In this document: positions 39,907-58,055 of the stretch, piece by piece | Layout: the number at the start of each line of letters is the position of its first letter | Numbering within the stretch: the first letter of the stretch is position 1 | Notes under the pieces: generated by a model | Told to the model about the DNA's origin: nothing | Databases searched by the model: none | What the model saw: only the letters and a program-made list of their open reading frames with translations | DNA from: Latrodectus hesperus | Taxonomy: Eukaryota; Arthropoda; Arachnida; Araneae; Theridiidae | Assembly (NCBI GenBank): GCA_037975125.1 | Contig: CM075850.1 | Location: 129,990,181-130,054,180 of the forward strand | Length of the DNA: 64,000 nucleotides | Reading direction: 5' to 3' | Position numbers and translations under genes: made by a program

Positions 39907-41354
39907 AACAATATAAAAATTGCATTATATTGAAAAATTAGCGTTGGGTAATAATAAAAATGGTATTTAGTCTATTGAATCAAATAAAATATATTTGTTT
40001 TAATCTGACATAACGCTAAATATAATATTTATACCTTTAAAAAAAACTCGCTTTAAAGTGATAGAAGCACCAATAGCAAGGTCTGAAGTGATCAATCTTC
40101 ACATAACCACAGAGCATGAAACTGTCTTTTCCTGTTGGTTGCGTATCTTAGCACTGAAATATTTCATTAAACACATTTTATTTATATTCATTTAAGTGTC
40201 GTTAAACAGTAATCTCTGTTGAAAAGTTGTCTTTTAATTTAAGTTTAAAAAAGCAGTATTTTGTTTTCCGATATTCTTAAAAAAACTTTCTTAGAAAATA
40301 TTTAGATCTGGTATTTTCCTTTATCATCAATCATTCATGGTAAATGAAAAATACAAATAAAATTATAAAGTATAATACTCTTTAAATATACATTCGGAAA
40401 ACTATTCCTAAATTTTTTTTTCTTTATTTTTAAACATTTTTCTTCAATCGTTAAAAATACATTAAATATTAAAATAAAGCGATTTTATTTTAATATTTAA
40501 CATATATTAAATTGAATCCAGTTTGAATAAAGTTTTCAATAAAAAATTGTTTTGTTCAATGAATTTTGAAAGCAATATTCTTTTTCATTTTAAACATTTA
40601 ATTTTCTAGAAATTTTCCGCAATTTTGGAAATTTTTTTTACATTAAGATTTTTAATTGTAAATTCAAAATAAATAAAAATTAATTATAAAATTAATTAGT
40701 TTCAATATTATACTTTGGATTTAATATTTGAAATGAGTAGTTATATTTTATTTTTTATGCTTACAATATTCCGACTTCAAATAAATTGCTGTAAGGTTTA
40801 TACATTAGAGTTAACAAATTAGGCACCCATTTTATTACGGCTGACATTTTGTTATGGCTCACATTTTGTTACAGCTCAAATTTTTACCGAATTAACGCTC
40901 ACTTATAGATCAGTGAAACGCTAAATGATAGAATTAAACAACAATTCCTTTCCGATAAAGTGATAAAGTTTGAAATTACTGCTTTCTACATAAGCATTCT
41001 TATACTTTTCCGATCGGTTATGTATTGGAAAAAACGAAAAAATTATCTTTGAAATAGATATTAATGATAATGCTTCAAATGTCAAAAAACAGTGAGTATT
41101 CTAACTTAAAAAATATTATACATTGAGAATATATAAATATAGAGAAATCATGTGTTTTTCCTTGCTGATAGTGGTAATGCATTTATACATGAAAATGAAT
41201 GGGAAGAATCACGTGCCTTCTTTCTTGAATCGAGCAAAGCTCCAATACAATGCACACCACAGCATTATGTAATTTTATAGCAGTTCCAAATTACCATTAA
41301 CAATGGTTGGAATTAATTATGAATGCTAATAATAAATTCCCTTTTATTTCATGC
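39907..41354. other. AT-rich stretch, no gene seen
   Basis: No feature recognised. Confidence 0.5.
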
Positions 41355-41664
41355 TGTCCAACTTGTTTAGTGGTCAGCGTGCCGGACTACGGATAAGGAG
41401 GTCCAGGGCTCGAATCCCGGTTTGGGCATGGATGTATTTTCTCTCTCTATCTATCCTGTCTTTGTCCTTTCCTTGTATTAATAAGGTGTGAATAGTTGCC
41501 TACCCTATAAACGGGTACCTATGACATGTGTGTAGAGCAAAGTCGTACTTTCACCTTCATGGTGCTCTGATTAAAAACGAAAGACGCTCCCAATCGACTT
41601 AATTCGCATAGCATAGCGAGCTTGGCTTGTCCAACTGTCATTAGTAAACAACAACAACAATTTT
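41355..41664 (+). repeat. Mosaic tRNA-derived SINE (A2 head, A tail)
   Basis: The head has A box AGTGGTCAGCGTGCCGG and B box GGCTCGAATCCCGG, then TTTGGGCATGGATGTA, matching the minus-strand SINE at 62531-62803. From about 41530 it changes to GAGCAAAGTCGTACTTTCAC and ends AGCGAGCTTGGCTTGTCCAA and AACAACAACAA, the family A tail. The boxes are nearly tRNA-perfect. Confidence 0.9.
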
Positions 41665-41689
41665 ATTTCATTCCACGCTACCTTAGGAA

Positions 41690-41995
41690 CTAGTAGGATA
41701 TATCCCCCAATTGGTGATTTTGTGATTTTTTGATCGCCAAGTTGAACGCATGTTCTTCGAATTGGAAATTTCCCAAAATCCGCCCAATTAAAACCATGAA
41801 CAAAAATATCAACACTGTTGCCGCTTAAAAAAACCAAAAAGGACGTAAAACATGAGAAAAAAGCAAACCTGGCAACAAAAAAAAAAAAAAAAACCCACGA
41901 AAATGCAACAAAAACTCAAACAGGTAACACAATAATCAAAACAAACACCGCTTGAGTTGGCGAGAAATCTCTTTTGGGGGGATTTATCATACTTA
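41690..41995. mobile_element. Foldback/MITE-like element with imperfect TIRs
   Basis: The left end GTAGGATATATCCCCCAA and the right end read inward, GTATGATAAATCCCCCCAA, are inverted repeats. The pairing continues with TCGCCAAGTTGAACGC against TCGCCAACTCAAGCG. Inside is an A17 run (about 41877-41893). I could not find a target duplication. Frames in it are not genes. Confidence 0.6.
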
Positions 41996-42139
41996 TATCT
42001 TGCCGTACTCAATTCAACTCACACGAAATTTCAATGGACTTTCGTTTATGTTTAAATATTACATAGATTCCATATTTTCATCGTCATTTGTCGTAAAAAT
42101 AACAAATCTGAAAATTCAAAAAAGCCACATTAAATTTCC

Positions 42140-42345
42140 TTGTCCATCAACTTTACCTTTTCCAAAAAACGCTTATCACAATCGTCAGTGGTTTTCCTCT
42201 TCACGTTTTATTGGCAGGCGTCTTCGGTTTTTCAGGCTGCTAACAGAATCGCACGCGCTATCACCTTTCGCTCGTGGTGTGACATCATTTGAGTTGAGAT
42301 GTGAAGAGGAATATTCCAAAGTGGCATCAACTCCCCTTTATTAAT
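42140..42345. other. GC-richer patch with inverted CCTCTTCAC, unassigned
   Basis: This block has several CpG, a TGACATCA (a CRE/AP-1-like site) and CCTCTTCAC (42197) facing GTGAAGAGG (42301). It might be an old transposon core or a regulatory element. A 130-codon frame (41952-42344) covers it together with the end of the foldback element; it shows no domain, so I do not call it a gene. Confidence 0.35.
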
Positions 42346-43752
42346 TTTGGAAGAAAGGATTTATATATTTACATTTTCAGTATGTTGGTCTCCCTCAATT
42401 CATTTCTTCTGCGGGAAAATTGCTTTTTAATATTTGGTTGGTTGCTTTGGAAGAACTTGTTAAATCATGCTGCAGATTTTAATAATGTTGTCCGGAAATT
42501 TTACTAAATTACATTGTGAAACGATAAAGATAATTCATTTAATACACGTTGTTATTCAATGTATTCGTCATAAATAAATGGTTCATTTAAAGTTAATCTT
42601 TAATTTGTACATCCTTCCCGCATAAAGTTGTATAATTTGTAACGTCAGAGTTTACGGTGTTTAGCGTCTTTTGTTTATAAAGTTAAAATGCTCTGCTTTG
42701 TTTCGAAAAATGGAAAGATTAACAAGATAAAAACATGGAACTTTATTGCAGTCAACTAAATCATAGTTTTAATGAGAAACGGTAAAATGAAATGAAAACT
42801 ATTCTGGTAATTATTATTTACATTTAGTCAACAAAACTAAATCATTTGCAGATAATGTATGTAATAAACAAAAATAAAGATACAATATTAATCTATAGAT
42901 ATTAGTCGGTATAAAAGAAATCTAATTTTCATTATTGCAAAAATTAGAAAGTGAAATATATTAGGTGTTTTACCTATTGGTATTAAGTAGAAATACAGAA
43001 TTTCTGTGCAAATATAAATATTTAATAAGAAATTATCTTGTACTTTCTTTTTATTTAATATATTTATACACATAATTTTATTTGAATTATTTTATGTCGA
43101 CACACTTTGCAAAAATATTATAAGAGACTTTGATTTTATGGCACTAATCATACCACTGCAATTTTTTTTTAAATAACATCTCTTTTCAATATATAAAAAT
43201 ATAAAATAAGTGAGTACCATCTGAAGAAATAAAATATTGTAGAACTTGTATAACAAATCTTATGAATCAAATGTGATATTTGAAAGTTAGATTAGTTAGA
43301 GTTATTAGTTGGTGAAAATTAATTATAAAAATATGAATTAAACATTGTTTTAAAATTAATTATCTTTATGTTTCAATTTTAAGACAATTACCTAAAAATT
43401 GTTATGTGTTGCTTAAATACAAACGATAATAAAAAATGATTATATTTCTTTCAATAAAAACAACATGCATAGTAAATTGTGCATCTTAAATGTAATTATT
43501 ATAATAATATACAAAAAATAGCATTTGTAACATTTTATTTCTTATCGTTTACTGATGTGAGATACACACGAGACTTAACTCATGAGTTTCGACTCATATT
43601 TTTGACACATTAGATTCATAAAATATATTTCGCATTAATTTTAGTTTTATAATTTTTATGTTTTTTATATAAATATTTTGTACTCGATAAATTTAACTAT
43701 CTTCTAAAATGATAAGGCAGAATACATTCACACTTTATATTTACATATTGCA
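42346..43752. other. AT-rich stretch, no gene seen
   Basis: No feature recognised. Confidence 0.5.
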
Positions 43753-43756
43753 GAGT

Positions 43757-44105
43757 CTGAGCCTCTGTGGCCTAGTTGAATAGGATGTTAGTTCACATCG
43801 TTACCGGAAAGTAATGAGTTCGAATCCCAACCCAAATGATGATCCGTCGTATTCACTCATGGTGGCTGGAGCTCATTAAATATGAAGTGGTTGCAATGTC
43901 TTCCATGTGAAACGATATTTTTTTGAGTGACAAACCAAATCTGAGGAGTTCTTCTGCTTGGTTCCTGTATCTAAATTAAGAAGACCCGCTTTCATAAATA
44001 CGATATCACACCCACTGGGTGTTCCACCATGTAAACTGCCATCACTTCCACCCCCTTGTAAAGTTGAAAGATGGAAATACTAGTAACTGAAAGTTATACA
44101 ACAAC
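43757..44105 (+). repeat. tRNA-derived SINE, family B, near-complete
   Basis: Head GCCTCTGTGGCCTAGTTGAA (A box) and GAGTTCGAATCCCAACCC (B box), then TGGTTGCAATGTCTTCCATG, CTTCTGCTTGGTTCCTG, CACCCACTGGGTGTTCC and tail ACAACAACAAAA. It shows family B in full from Pol III boxes to tail. Confidence 0.92.
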
Positions 44106-49690
<5,585 letters not shown>

Positions 49691-49707
49691 TCACACACAC
49701 ACACACA
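49691..49707. repeat. (CA)n microsatellite
   Basis: Eight CA units. Confidence 0.97.
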
Positions 49708-49797
49708 AACTTAAACATATCACATACATTAATTTTTCTGATAGCAACATTCTAAAAATAGACTAGTTGTCATTCACCTAAGACATAAAAATCCGTT

Positions 49798-50023
49798 ATT
49801 TATTTATTTTATTACATTACATATATTCAGACTTGTATGTTTGATTCTTGAGATCCGCTTGTAAGTCTTCGTCGATAATAGGACAAATAGCACAATGACA
49901 GATGTTCAACCACAGAAGAATAACGAAGAAAACACCCAGGGCCACGGTGGGAATCGAACCCACACTCCTACGCTCTCAAGCGATTAGCGGTGATGCTTTA
50001 GACCACTCAGCCACGGAGCGCCC
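49798..50023 (-). repeat. tRNA-Ser-like SINE, family F, with TSD
   Basis: On the minus strand the head reads CCGTGGCTGAGTGGTCTAAA (A box), CCGCTAATCGC (anticodon-arm region with a GCT triplet as in tRNA-Ser), a long variable-arm-like segment, and GTGGGTTCGATTCCCAC (a perfect T arm and B box). The acceptor and anticodon stems pair poorly, so it is not a working tRNA. A tRNA-unrelated body and a tail ending in repeated AAATAA follow. Flanks TAAAAATCCGTT (49786-49797) and TAAAAATACGTT (50024-50035) match at 11 of 12 bases, which defines a 226-bp retroposed unit. Confidence 0.88.
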
Positions 50024-50035
50024 TAAAAATACGTT

Positions 50036-51484
50036 TTCGTAACAGAAATCGTTTTCAATGCAAAGTTGAGTTGTTTCATTTAATATCCTAAGCTTCTTAG
50101 AAATTTGAAATTAATTTTGTGCAAATATATTTATTTTAAATTTCCTCTCGTGTTAATGATATGAATATTTGTTAAAGTTGCGACATATTTCATCCATTAT
50201 AATAGAAAGGAAATTGAGTATTTTAGAATTATTGAAAACCTTTCGATCAAGTTGGTTGCCATAAATTCACCTTTAATAAGCATCAATCTTTTCTTCAGTC
50301 GAACTACAGTTAAGATGTATTTGAGTATAGGAACTCACTAATTATCAAAGACAAACTTTTTATGGTAACTACACAAAAATGCTATTATTTTAAAAGCTTT
50401 ATTAGATTTTATTTTTTTATGGTAACAACTTAGCAACATCCATGTCTCGCTAGTGACTAATCAAAAAAGTTTCTAATTGGTTAAAAATATCTTCATAATC
50501 CTTGCATGTAATTTTATGTTTTATATTACTAATCCTTAGAAGTATCTATTCCTACAGTTCTTCAAACAGGAAATTACGGACAGGTAAGGTTTTATGTATC
50601 TTGTGAAAATATCAATTTAAATTTTATTTAACTTTTTAGTTTATTTAGATAACAAACAATGTGATTATGTTTCCAATAAACTAAAATTCAGCTTTGCTTA
50701 AAAAGTTCAAATTAGGTTTGTTTGCTAATCCATGGTCATTTCTTGCATACAGATGTTGATTCAATTGAGAATTACAGATTAAAACGTATTTTCAATCTCT
50801 ACAAACAACCATACAGATGTGAGAATCAAACGCAAGAACTTGAACTGAATGCTCAAGACTTTTTTTCTCAGAGCTTCTGTTTTAACATGAAAATCATTTT
50901 ATATTTAGAATTTAACATGTTAAGGAAACCTCAGTGGGGTTTTTACTGCCAACCATAGTTACTCATTATATTATAATATGGAAAGATATTATTTCTGGTT
51001 TTTCAACATAATGATATTATTTCTATTAACTTTTATATAATTCTCATAACACTTTTACTCTCGTAAAGCCAGAATCTGATATTAAATATTTTTAGTTTAT
51101 AATATTAAGAAATGTGTACCACTACATAAAGTATACTTTTTTCGCAAAAAAATAAGATTATTTAAAATAAAAGATATGCAAAGTACTATTATCTGTTGTG
51201 TTATAGTAACGTACATATAATTCCTAGATTTTTTTCAGAAAGTACCAAGTTGTTTGTCATAAGCGTATTTCTCTAGCCCCACCTCTTTTAAGTACACCAA
51301 TAAATATTTTTCAAAAGGTAACTGAGAAAATAACTGAAATCAATAGTGTAAAAGTACTTTCTAAGTTATTTTATGTAAATATAACCATATACATATATTT
51401 ATATATATTTTATCTTCAAAAAGTCAACACATGTAAGCTACCTAAAATTACTGAAGACCACTTGCCATTGATTGGTTGTACTAG
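50036..51484. other. AT-rich stretch with one weak frame
   Basis: A 78-codon plus frame at 50722-50958 (HTDVDSIENYRLKRIFNLYK...) looks somewhat more protein-like than others, but has no domain or splice context I can defend. Confidence 0.4.
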
Positions 51485-51576
51485 TAAAGTGAATATTTGG
51501 TCACAGCTTGCCAAGCGCAAAATTGGCGAAAAAGTGTTCGCCAGTTGGCGATACTGTGACCGTAATGTTTACTCTT
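51485..51576. repeat. 92-bp imperfect palindrome
   Basis: TTTGGTCACAGCTTGCCAA on the left pairs with TTGGCGATACTGTGACCG on the right, with an inner pair AATTGGCGAA/TTCGCCAGTT around a short loop. The outer arms AGTGAATATT and GTAATGTTTACT also pair loosely. It is a small foldback element, or the footprint of one. Confidence 0.7.
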
Positions 51577-52860
51577 AGAGTTGTCCCAAATTTCTGATTC
51601 TGATAAAATATAAGCTTTCAGGATATGCATAAAATCAATTATCATAATATGGATTAACTTTGCGCTGCAGTTACAAAATACTTACCTAAATTTAAGTTTG
51701 CCTCAATTTTTGCTCCAGTTTTTATTTGCACGAGGAAAATATTTGCTGCAGAAGTCATCACATATATACACATATTATAAAAATTATTTTCTTTTATTTT
51801 TCATATAGTAAAATAAAATAATACTACTTAAAAAAAAGTTCTATCTTCTGAATTCAATTTTCGTTATACTTTTCTCATTAAAACCGAATTTTTTATTGTA
51901 TTCCAAGTGGGAAAAATCACATTACAATTCAAAATTTATATAATGCCATTTACGAGATAAATCCCCGATATGAGTATGGTCACTTGGCACATTTTTTAGT
52001 CATTTTAACTACAGTTTAATGTTTGGGAGCCACATTCTTAAGATTTTTCTAATAAATGTTTTTCAAAAATATCTTTTTATCCGTAAGTCATATTTTTTAA
52101 TGTTTTCGTATTTAAGTATTAACAGCAATTGATAAATTTGTTATTTCTATCTTTTTCTTTCTGAAAATATTTCTAATATCTAATTAACTTCCGTTGGAAA
52201 ATAAAATTTCCTGATTATATAAACTTTTTCTTATTAAATTAATTGATATTTAGCATTATAAACTATTATGAAGCCTTCAAACATTTTACAATTCATATTT
52301 TAGCATTTATATTAATAATAAATGGCTCCAAGCATATAAACTATTATAATTCATACATATAAGACATTATGTGTGTTGACAATTTTATCAATTAATTTAA
52401 ATTAAATTAAAAATTTAAATAATTTTAGAATTATATATTACTTTTACAACATCAATTGTTAATTGCTCAAATATCATACGCATAAAGAAAAAACTTTCTT
52501 AAGTAACGATAGTAAAACAGTTCATAATTGTAGATTCAAAATATTATTATGAACAACCAAATGTTATGAGTTTATAGAACATTAATTAAGTTATTTTTTA
52601 AATTTATCTAAAAAATCATGAAAACAAAAATACGGGAATTTCCCATATACTTCATATCACTATTTCAGGTTAAGATTAAAAAATAATAATATAAGGAGTA
52701 AAAAGTCATAGCAATTTCATATTTTAATAATGCGTAATATTTTACGAAGAAAACTCATTTATATATGAACATAAAATTCACTAAAAAATTCGAGATAACA
52801 TATGATTTATTAAATGTTTCTACCAAATTACAAAAAAAAAATAATAACTCTAAGAAATTT
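51577..52860. other. AT-rich stretch, no gene seen
   Basis: No feature recognised. Confidence 0.5.
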
Positions 52861-52864
52861 GACG

Positions 52865-53290
52865 TGATTCTGCGAAATTAATAAACTTCCAATCTCGATT
52901 ATTTCAACATCATTTTCATTCCAGCATGAAGAAAAGAAAAAAGAACCAAGAAATAACAATATTCTTATGGCTGCAAAGATATTAAATTTTCCCACAACTT
53001 TATCTGCTGCGATTAAAATCCAAATAAGAAAAAAGTGTATAGATCTTAACTATCGCAGACATTAGATGGATTATGCATGCTTCAGGACCCATGATGGAAG
53101 AGATTTATGGCTTCCTCAGACAACATCTTAAGAATGAAATTTAAGCTACTGCAAAGTAAACGTACTTTATCATGGAATTTTTTTATTCCTGTGATTCTTC
53201 ATTTTTTATAAATTTCGATTTTTATCATGGAAGTGTGTTTATCTGAATCTCTTCCACAATCTTTATTATCAAATAAGCTGGTTATCTGGA
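52865..53290. repeat. Unclassified dispersed repeat, copy 1
   Basis: It shares with 60560-60990, in order: GAAATTAATAAACTTCC (GAAATTGATAAATTCCC there), GATATTAAATTTTC, CTTAACTAT, AGATGGATTAT, CATGATGG, AGATTTATGGCTT and TCAGACAACATC. Orientation and coding status are unknown. On the minus strand both copies keep a short similar peptide (SEEAINLFHH versus SEKAINLSHH), which may be residual coding signal. Confidence 0.65.
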
Positions 53291-53649
53291 GAATTTTCAT
53301 TCATTTTCTTTGCTTGATTCTATACTTAAATTTAAAAAAAATATCTTTAACTTTAATTGAATTGTAATTTTTGAGACGCAGTTTTGATGGGGTATAAGAA
53401 ATATTTTTTTACAAAATGCTTTTGAAATCTAAAAAACTAAAACTTAAACATTTTATCTTGGGTTAGTATTTCATTTACAGATATGATTTAAACTTTCAGT
53501 CAAGTATATTGATTAATCAAATCTTTGACTTTTAATTGTCAAAATAATTCAATTTAGGATATTGTAATACTTGATTAGGCAATTTTCTTAAAAATATTAA
53601 TCAAATTTTAATTATTTAAATAATATTTTAATAAGTATGCGTGTCATGT

Positions 53650-54035
53650 CCGCAAAAGCTTATATTAATCATTATAATAAGATTTTAACGTTAAATAATA
53701 TTGCAAAATAATATAAAGTCACCAAACTCATTTTTGTACAATTTAGTTGACAAATGAGGGATATTTACTCTTAAGCCATTAGTTCACGGGCTTTCCAGTT
53801 CTTCCTGACAGAGAACTCATTCTGAAAAAGTCCGGTACAATTATTTAAACGTTCAAAATCATTGGTTGATAGGAGTTACTCACAAAACACAGTTTGGAGA
53901 ATCCACCACTTTAATTCTAATAGAGATGATTTTGCAAACAGTCAATCCTCTAAATAAGGCTACCTAGTTTTCTTGGAAAACTAGGAACAGTTCTCTCCTT
54001 CCCCCAGAATCTTGTCCCTAATCCCTTACGCGTTA
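53650..54035 (-). pseudogene. Non-LTR retrotransposon 3' end, copy of the 38.8-kb family
   Basis: On the minus strand GGAGAGAACTGTTCCTAGTT, GTGGATTCTCCAAACTGTG and TAATTGTACCGGACTTTTTC align with 39150-39340, and TTGTACAAAAATGAGTTTGG plus AACGTTAAAATCTTATTATA align with its 3' UTR. Conceptual VVDSPNCVL keeps the first cysteine of the zinc knuckle. Frameshifts break it and everything upstream of the C-terminal region is absent. A run of A13 adjoins its truncated 5' side. Confidence 0.82.
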
Positions 54036-54575
54036 AATCATAATATCAAAAAAAAAAAAAAAGGTTTTTCGAACAGTCAGGTTAATAAAACCATTCAGTT
54101 ATGTGAAAAGAAAACGAAATTTTTGTACGATATTTTTTTAGAATATTTCTCGAAGTACCATTTTTACTCAATATGATAAACAAAACTACTTAGTAAGAAC
54201 ATTAAAAATATTCATTAATTTGATTATATTTTGTCTATATTATTATGATTAATTTTATCTTAAACTTGAAGCAAATTAAAAGCTATTAATAAAAATGGTA
54301 TAGTATAAGATTAAAGATTATTTAGAAGATTTAATAACTCTTCTCTATTCAAACTATTTATGCAAGGACAATTTTCCTTGATAATTGTTGTATATGGCTA
54401 GCATTTTCGTGAGAGTACCTAAATTTTTTCGGAACTTTTTAACTGCTTCGAATAATTTAATAGACTGCTTCTAAAGACTGAGGAATACCTTCTTCAGCGC
54501 ATCAGCGAAAATAAATTCAGAAAGTGTAAAATAATGATTGATCATTCTATCTAACAAATTTATTCAAATATAAAT
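54036..54575. other. AT-rich stretch, no gene seen
   Basis: No feature recognised. Confidence 0.5.
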
Positions 54576-55689
<1,114 letters not shown>

Positions 55690-55885
55690 AATCACATTCG
55701 CGTTGGGTCAATAAAACTGAGAACAAATCTTGCTTGAGAACTAAACACAGGTAATTTTACGTTATTAGGTTGACTACCTAACTGAGACATATGTTTCGTA
55801 CTCTAGGCCCCTCAGTCACGGAAATATATATGGATACTGTAGATCTTGTAGCCCCAAGAGTTTGTCCTGCCACTGCGTTTACTTA
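55690..55885 (+). repeat. SINE family D, degraded copy
   Basis: GGGTCAATAAAACTGAGAAC, TTGAGAACTAAACACAG and later GATACTGTAGATCTTGTAGC align in order with the minus strand of 445-709. The tRNA-like head is missing. Confidence 0.6.
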
Positions 55886-56149
55886 ATAATAATTATAAAG
55901 ATAAAACCACCATAGAACATGGTATCTTCAAGATATTCTAACGCTGAATATTTAAAATATACAAGAAATCGTCAAGTAATGAACTGAAAAAGGAACCATC
56001 TGTGATAAATATACTCCAGCAAAAAGTTGGAAACATTGTGTTTGAGCACCTGTACTGCCATTTGTCCCATAAAAGAAATTATCATTCAAAAGGCAAAAGT
56101 CTACACAGTTTGCTTCTTCATTGCTTTGCAAATATATTAAGTTAAAAAG
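55886..56149. other. AT-rich stretch, no gene seen
   Basis: No feature recognised. Confidence 0.45.
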
Positions 56150-56545
56150 GACCGTGGTAACTAAGTAAAAGGAGGTAAAGAGGACTAGTGGTTAGGGTAT
56201 CGGTCTTCTGTCTGGGTCAACTCCCAATGCCGCCAAATACCCACTGAGTACATACGACGCACGTGCTCGTTAAATCCTTGGAATCGAAAGTTCTGTGGTC
56301 AGTTGTTGAGCAGTTAGCATGAGTGGAATGTTCCGGAGAAAATATTCTCCACCTCCTAATTACAGTCAAATTGAGAGAGTGGTTCCGCTGGTAGTGCCAT
56401 CTATCGGAGGAGTCTTGGAGCAAAGACGTACTTTCACATTCGTGGCGCTCTGGGCAAACGAAATACGCACCCTTTTGACCAAATTTCGTATAACCGTCGG
56501 CTAGCGAGCTTGGACTGTCCAAATGTCATAAACAGCAACAACTAA
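56150..56545 (+). repeat. tRNA-derived SINE, family A
   Basis: GGACTAGTGGTTAGGGTATC (A box) is followed by GGTCTTCTGTCTGGGTCAAC, where the B box has lost several bases compared with 15385. Body CGTACTTTCACATTCGTGGC and tail GCGAGCTTGGACTGTCCAAA then AGCAACAAC are intact. Head erosion would stop transcription. A 101-codon minus frame here is not a gene. Confidence 0.9.
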
Positions 56546-57004
56546 ATAAAAGGCGTGCTTCTTCAAATATGAAGAAGCAAGCAACTGAAGAGATGTGGTT
56601 CGTCATTTGGTAGCTGAATGCGCTGGAACACATGAAGTATACCCTCATATGATTAATGAGATATACTTTGGTGTTTTCTAGGACGTAAGTAAGTTTTAAA
56701 CATAAATGTAATGTAACGTAATGGAATTTCGTTAGTCTTAATTTATATCAACAAAGTAGTCAATAATTTCTCAATGAAAGATTTTTGTTACAAATTATAG
56801 ATTTGCGATTAACTGATAACGATTAAATGATTTTTGTTTCAATTAATTGATCTGCAGTATACAAAATTTTAGAAACCTATTTAGTTGTACTTATTTAAAA
56901 ACAAATATTTCGCATTTCTATACATAATTGTGTCAGTCTCTCTCTCTCAATCTACTTAATTGCACTCATTTTAGATAAAACTTTAATACAATTTCAATGG
57001 TGTA
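56546..57004. other. AT-rich stretch, no gene seen
   Basis: No feature recognised. Confidence 0.45.
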
Positions 57005-57312
57005 CTGGTTGATTTGAGTGTTCGTTCTCGTTATCGAAATCCAACCCAATTGAAGATCCATCGTATTCGCTAATAGACGCTAGGTAAGTTTAGCAGGTCG
57101 TGGTTGCAATGTCTTCCATGTGAAATGATACATCTGGGAATAATAGATCAAGTGTGGCCTCTTCTGCTTGCTCCCTGCTTTAAGTTACAAAGATCCACTT
57201 GCAGGGCTTTGATGGCGCAACCACTGGGTTCCCATCTGTATAAGGTACCCTCATTTCCATCTCTTGTAGTGCTGAAAGTGTGAAACCCTATTAGCCGAGA
57301 TTTTTACAACAA
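57005..57312 (+). repeat. tRNA-derived SINE, family B, head partly lost
   Basis: TTCGTTCTCGTTATCGAAAT, GTGGTTGCAATGTCTTCCAT, CTTCTGCTTGCTCCCTGC and ACCACTGGGTTCCCATCTG follow the order of 43757-44105. The B box is disrupted by a deletion after TATCGAAA. Confidence 0.88.
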
Positions 57313-57726
57313 TTTCAATGATATTAAACTAATTTGTAATGAAAACAAACGAAAACAAAGCATAAAAATAGTATAGTGTTATTAGGTACAATATTGACTG
57401 CATAATTACTTTTGGCAAAAATGATATATTTCTAAAAAAAATTTATAGTAAGCAGACCAAATATATTTATGTATATGAGAACAAAATGTATTATTTCAAA
57501 AATGAAACGTATAACAAACGTATGAAAAATCAAAATACAAAAAAGACTTTTGGTAAAGTATGTGCAGAAAAATAGAATACAGTAATGGTAAACTAAATTT
57601 AAAATGTTTCTATTATTCAAGCTCTTCCCTCACGAATTCCGTATAAAATGAGCACATTAAATATTCTACAACTTGTCTAAGCTTCCCAATTCATTCAAAC
57701 ACAATGTATTGCATATTTCCGATTAT
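57313..57726. other. AT-rich stretch, no gene seen
   Basis: No feature recognised. Confidence 0.45.
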
Positions 57727-58055
57727 ACATACATACATAGTGGTGCAGGCAAGCTATGGACTATACTTTAAGGTTAACAGGTTTGGAATACTGGTTCATG
57801 ACCAAGCGCTTTGTCATTTTGCACCAAGGTCAGATGACGAGGTCACACTTGATATGAGATCCTCCACATCCACGTGACACCAGTGTGAGGATTTTGGACG
57901 TTACATATTATCTTGGACACGTTCCCTATCCGGGGGGCTGCAGTAACCCAATGAGAGAGGATATGGTCACCCTCCCCATCACTGCCTGCGACCAATGAGG
58001 CTTCATTTTACTGATCTTATCTTGAAGCGTCGTCACTGGAGCTCTTTGTTTCACT
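57727..58055 (-). repeat. SINE-like repeat, family C
   Basis: TACATACATACATAGTGGTG (the tail in minus orientation), GAGAGAGGATATGGTCACCC and CGTCACTGGAGCTC match the plus-strand copy at 34396-34692 reversed. Confidence 0.72.

Noticed and set aside
41952..42344. 130-codon plus frame
   Set aside because: It begins inside a foldback element, is S, F and K rich, and has no recognisable domain.
49936..50022. A functional tRNA-Ser gene on the minus strand
   Set aside because: The T arm is perfect but acceptor and anticodon stems do not pair, and the block is part of a SINE with target duplications.
50722..50958. 78-codon frame that looks mildly protein-like
   Set aside because: No homologous family recognised, no convincing splice sites, and isolated in AT-rich DNA.
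56217..56522. 101-codon minus frame and overlapping plus frame
   Set aside because: Entirely inside a family A SINE; similar SINE copies have different frames.
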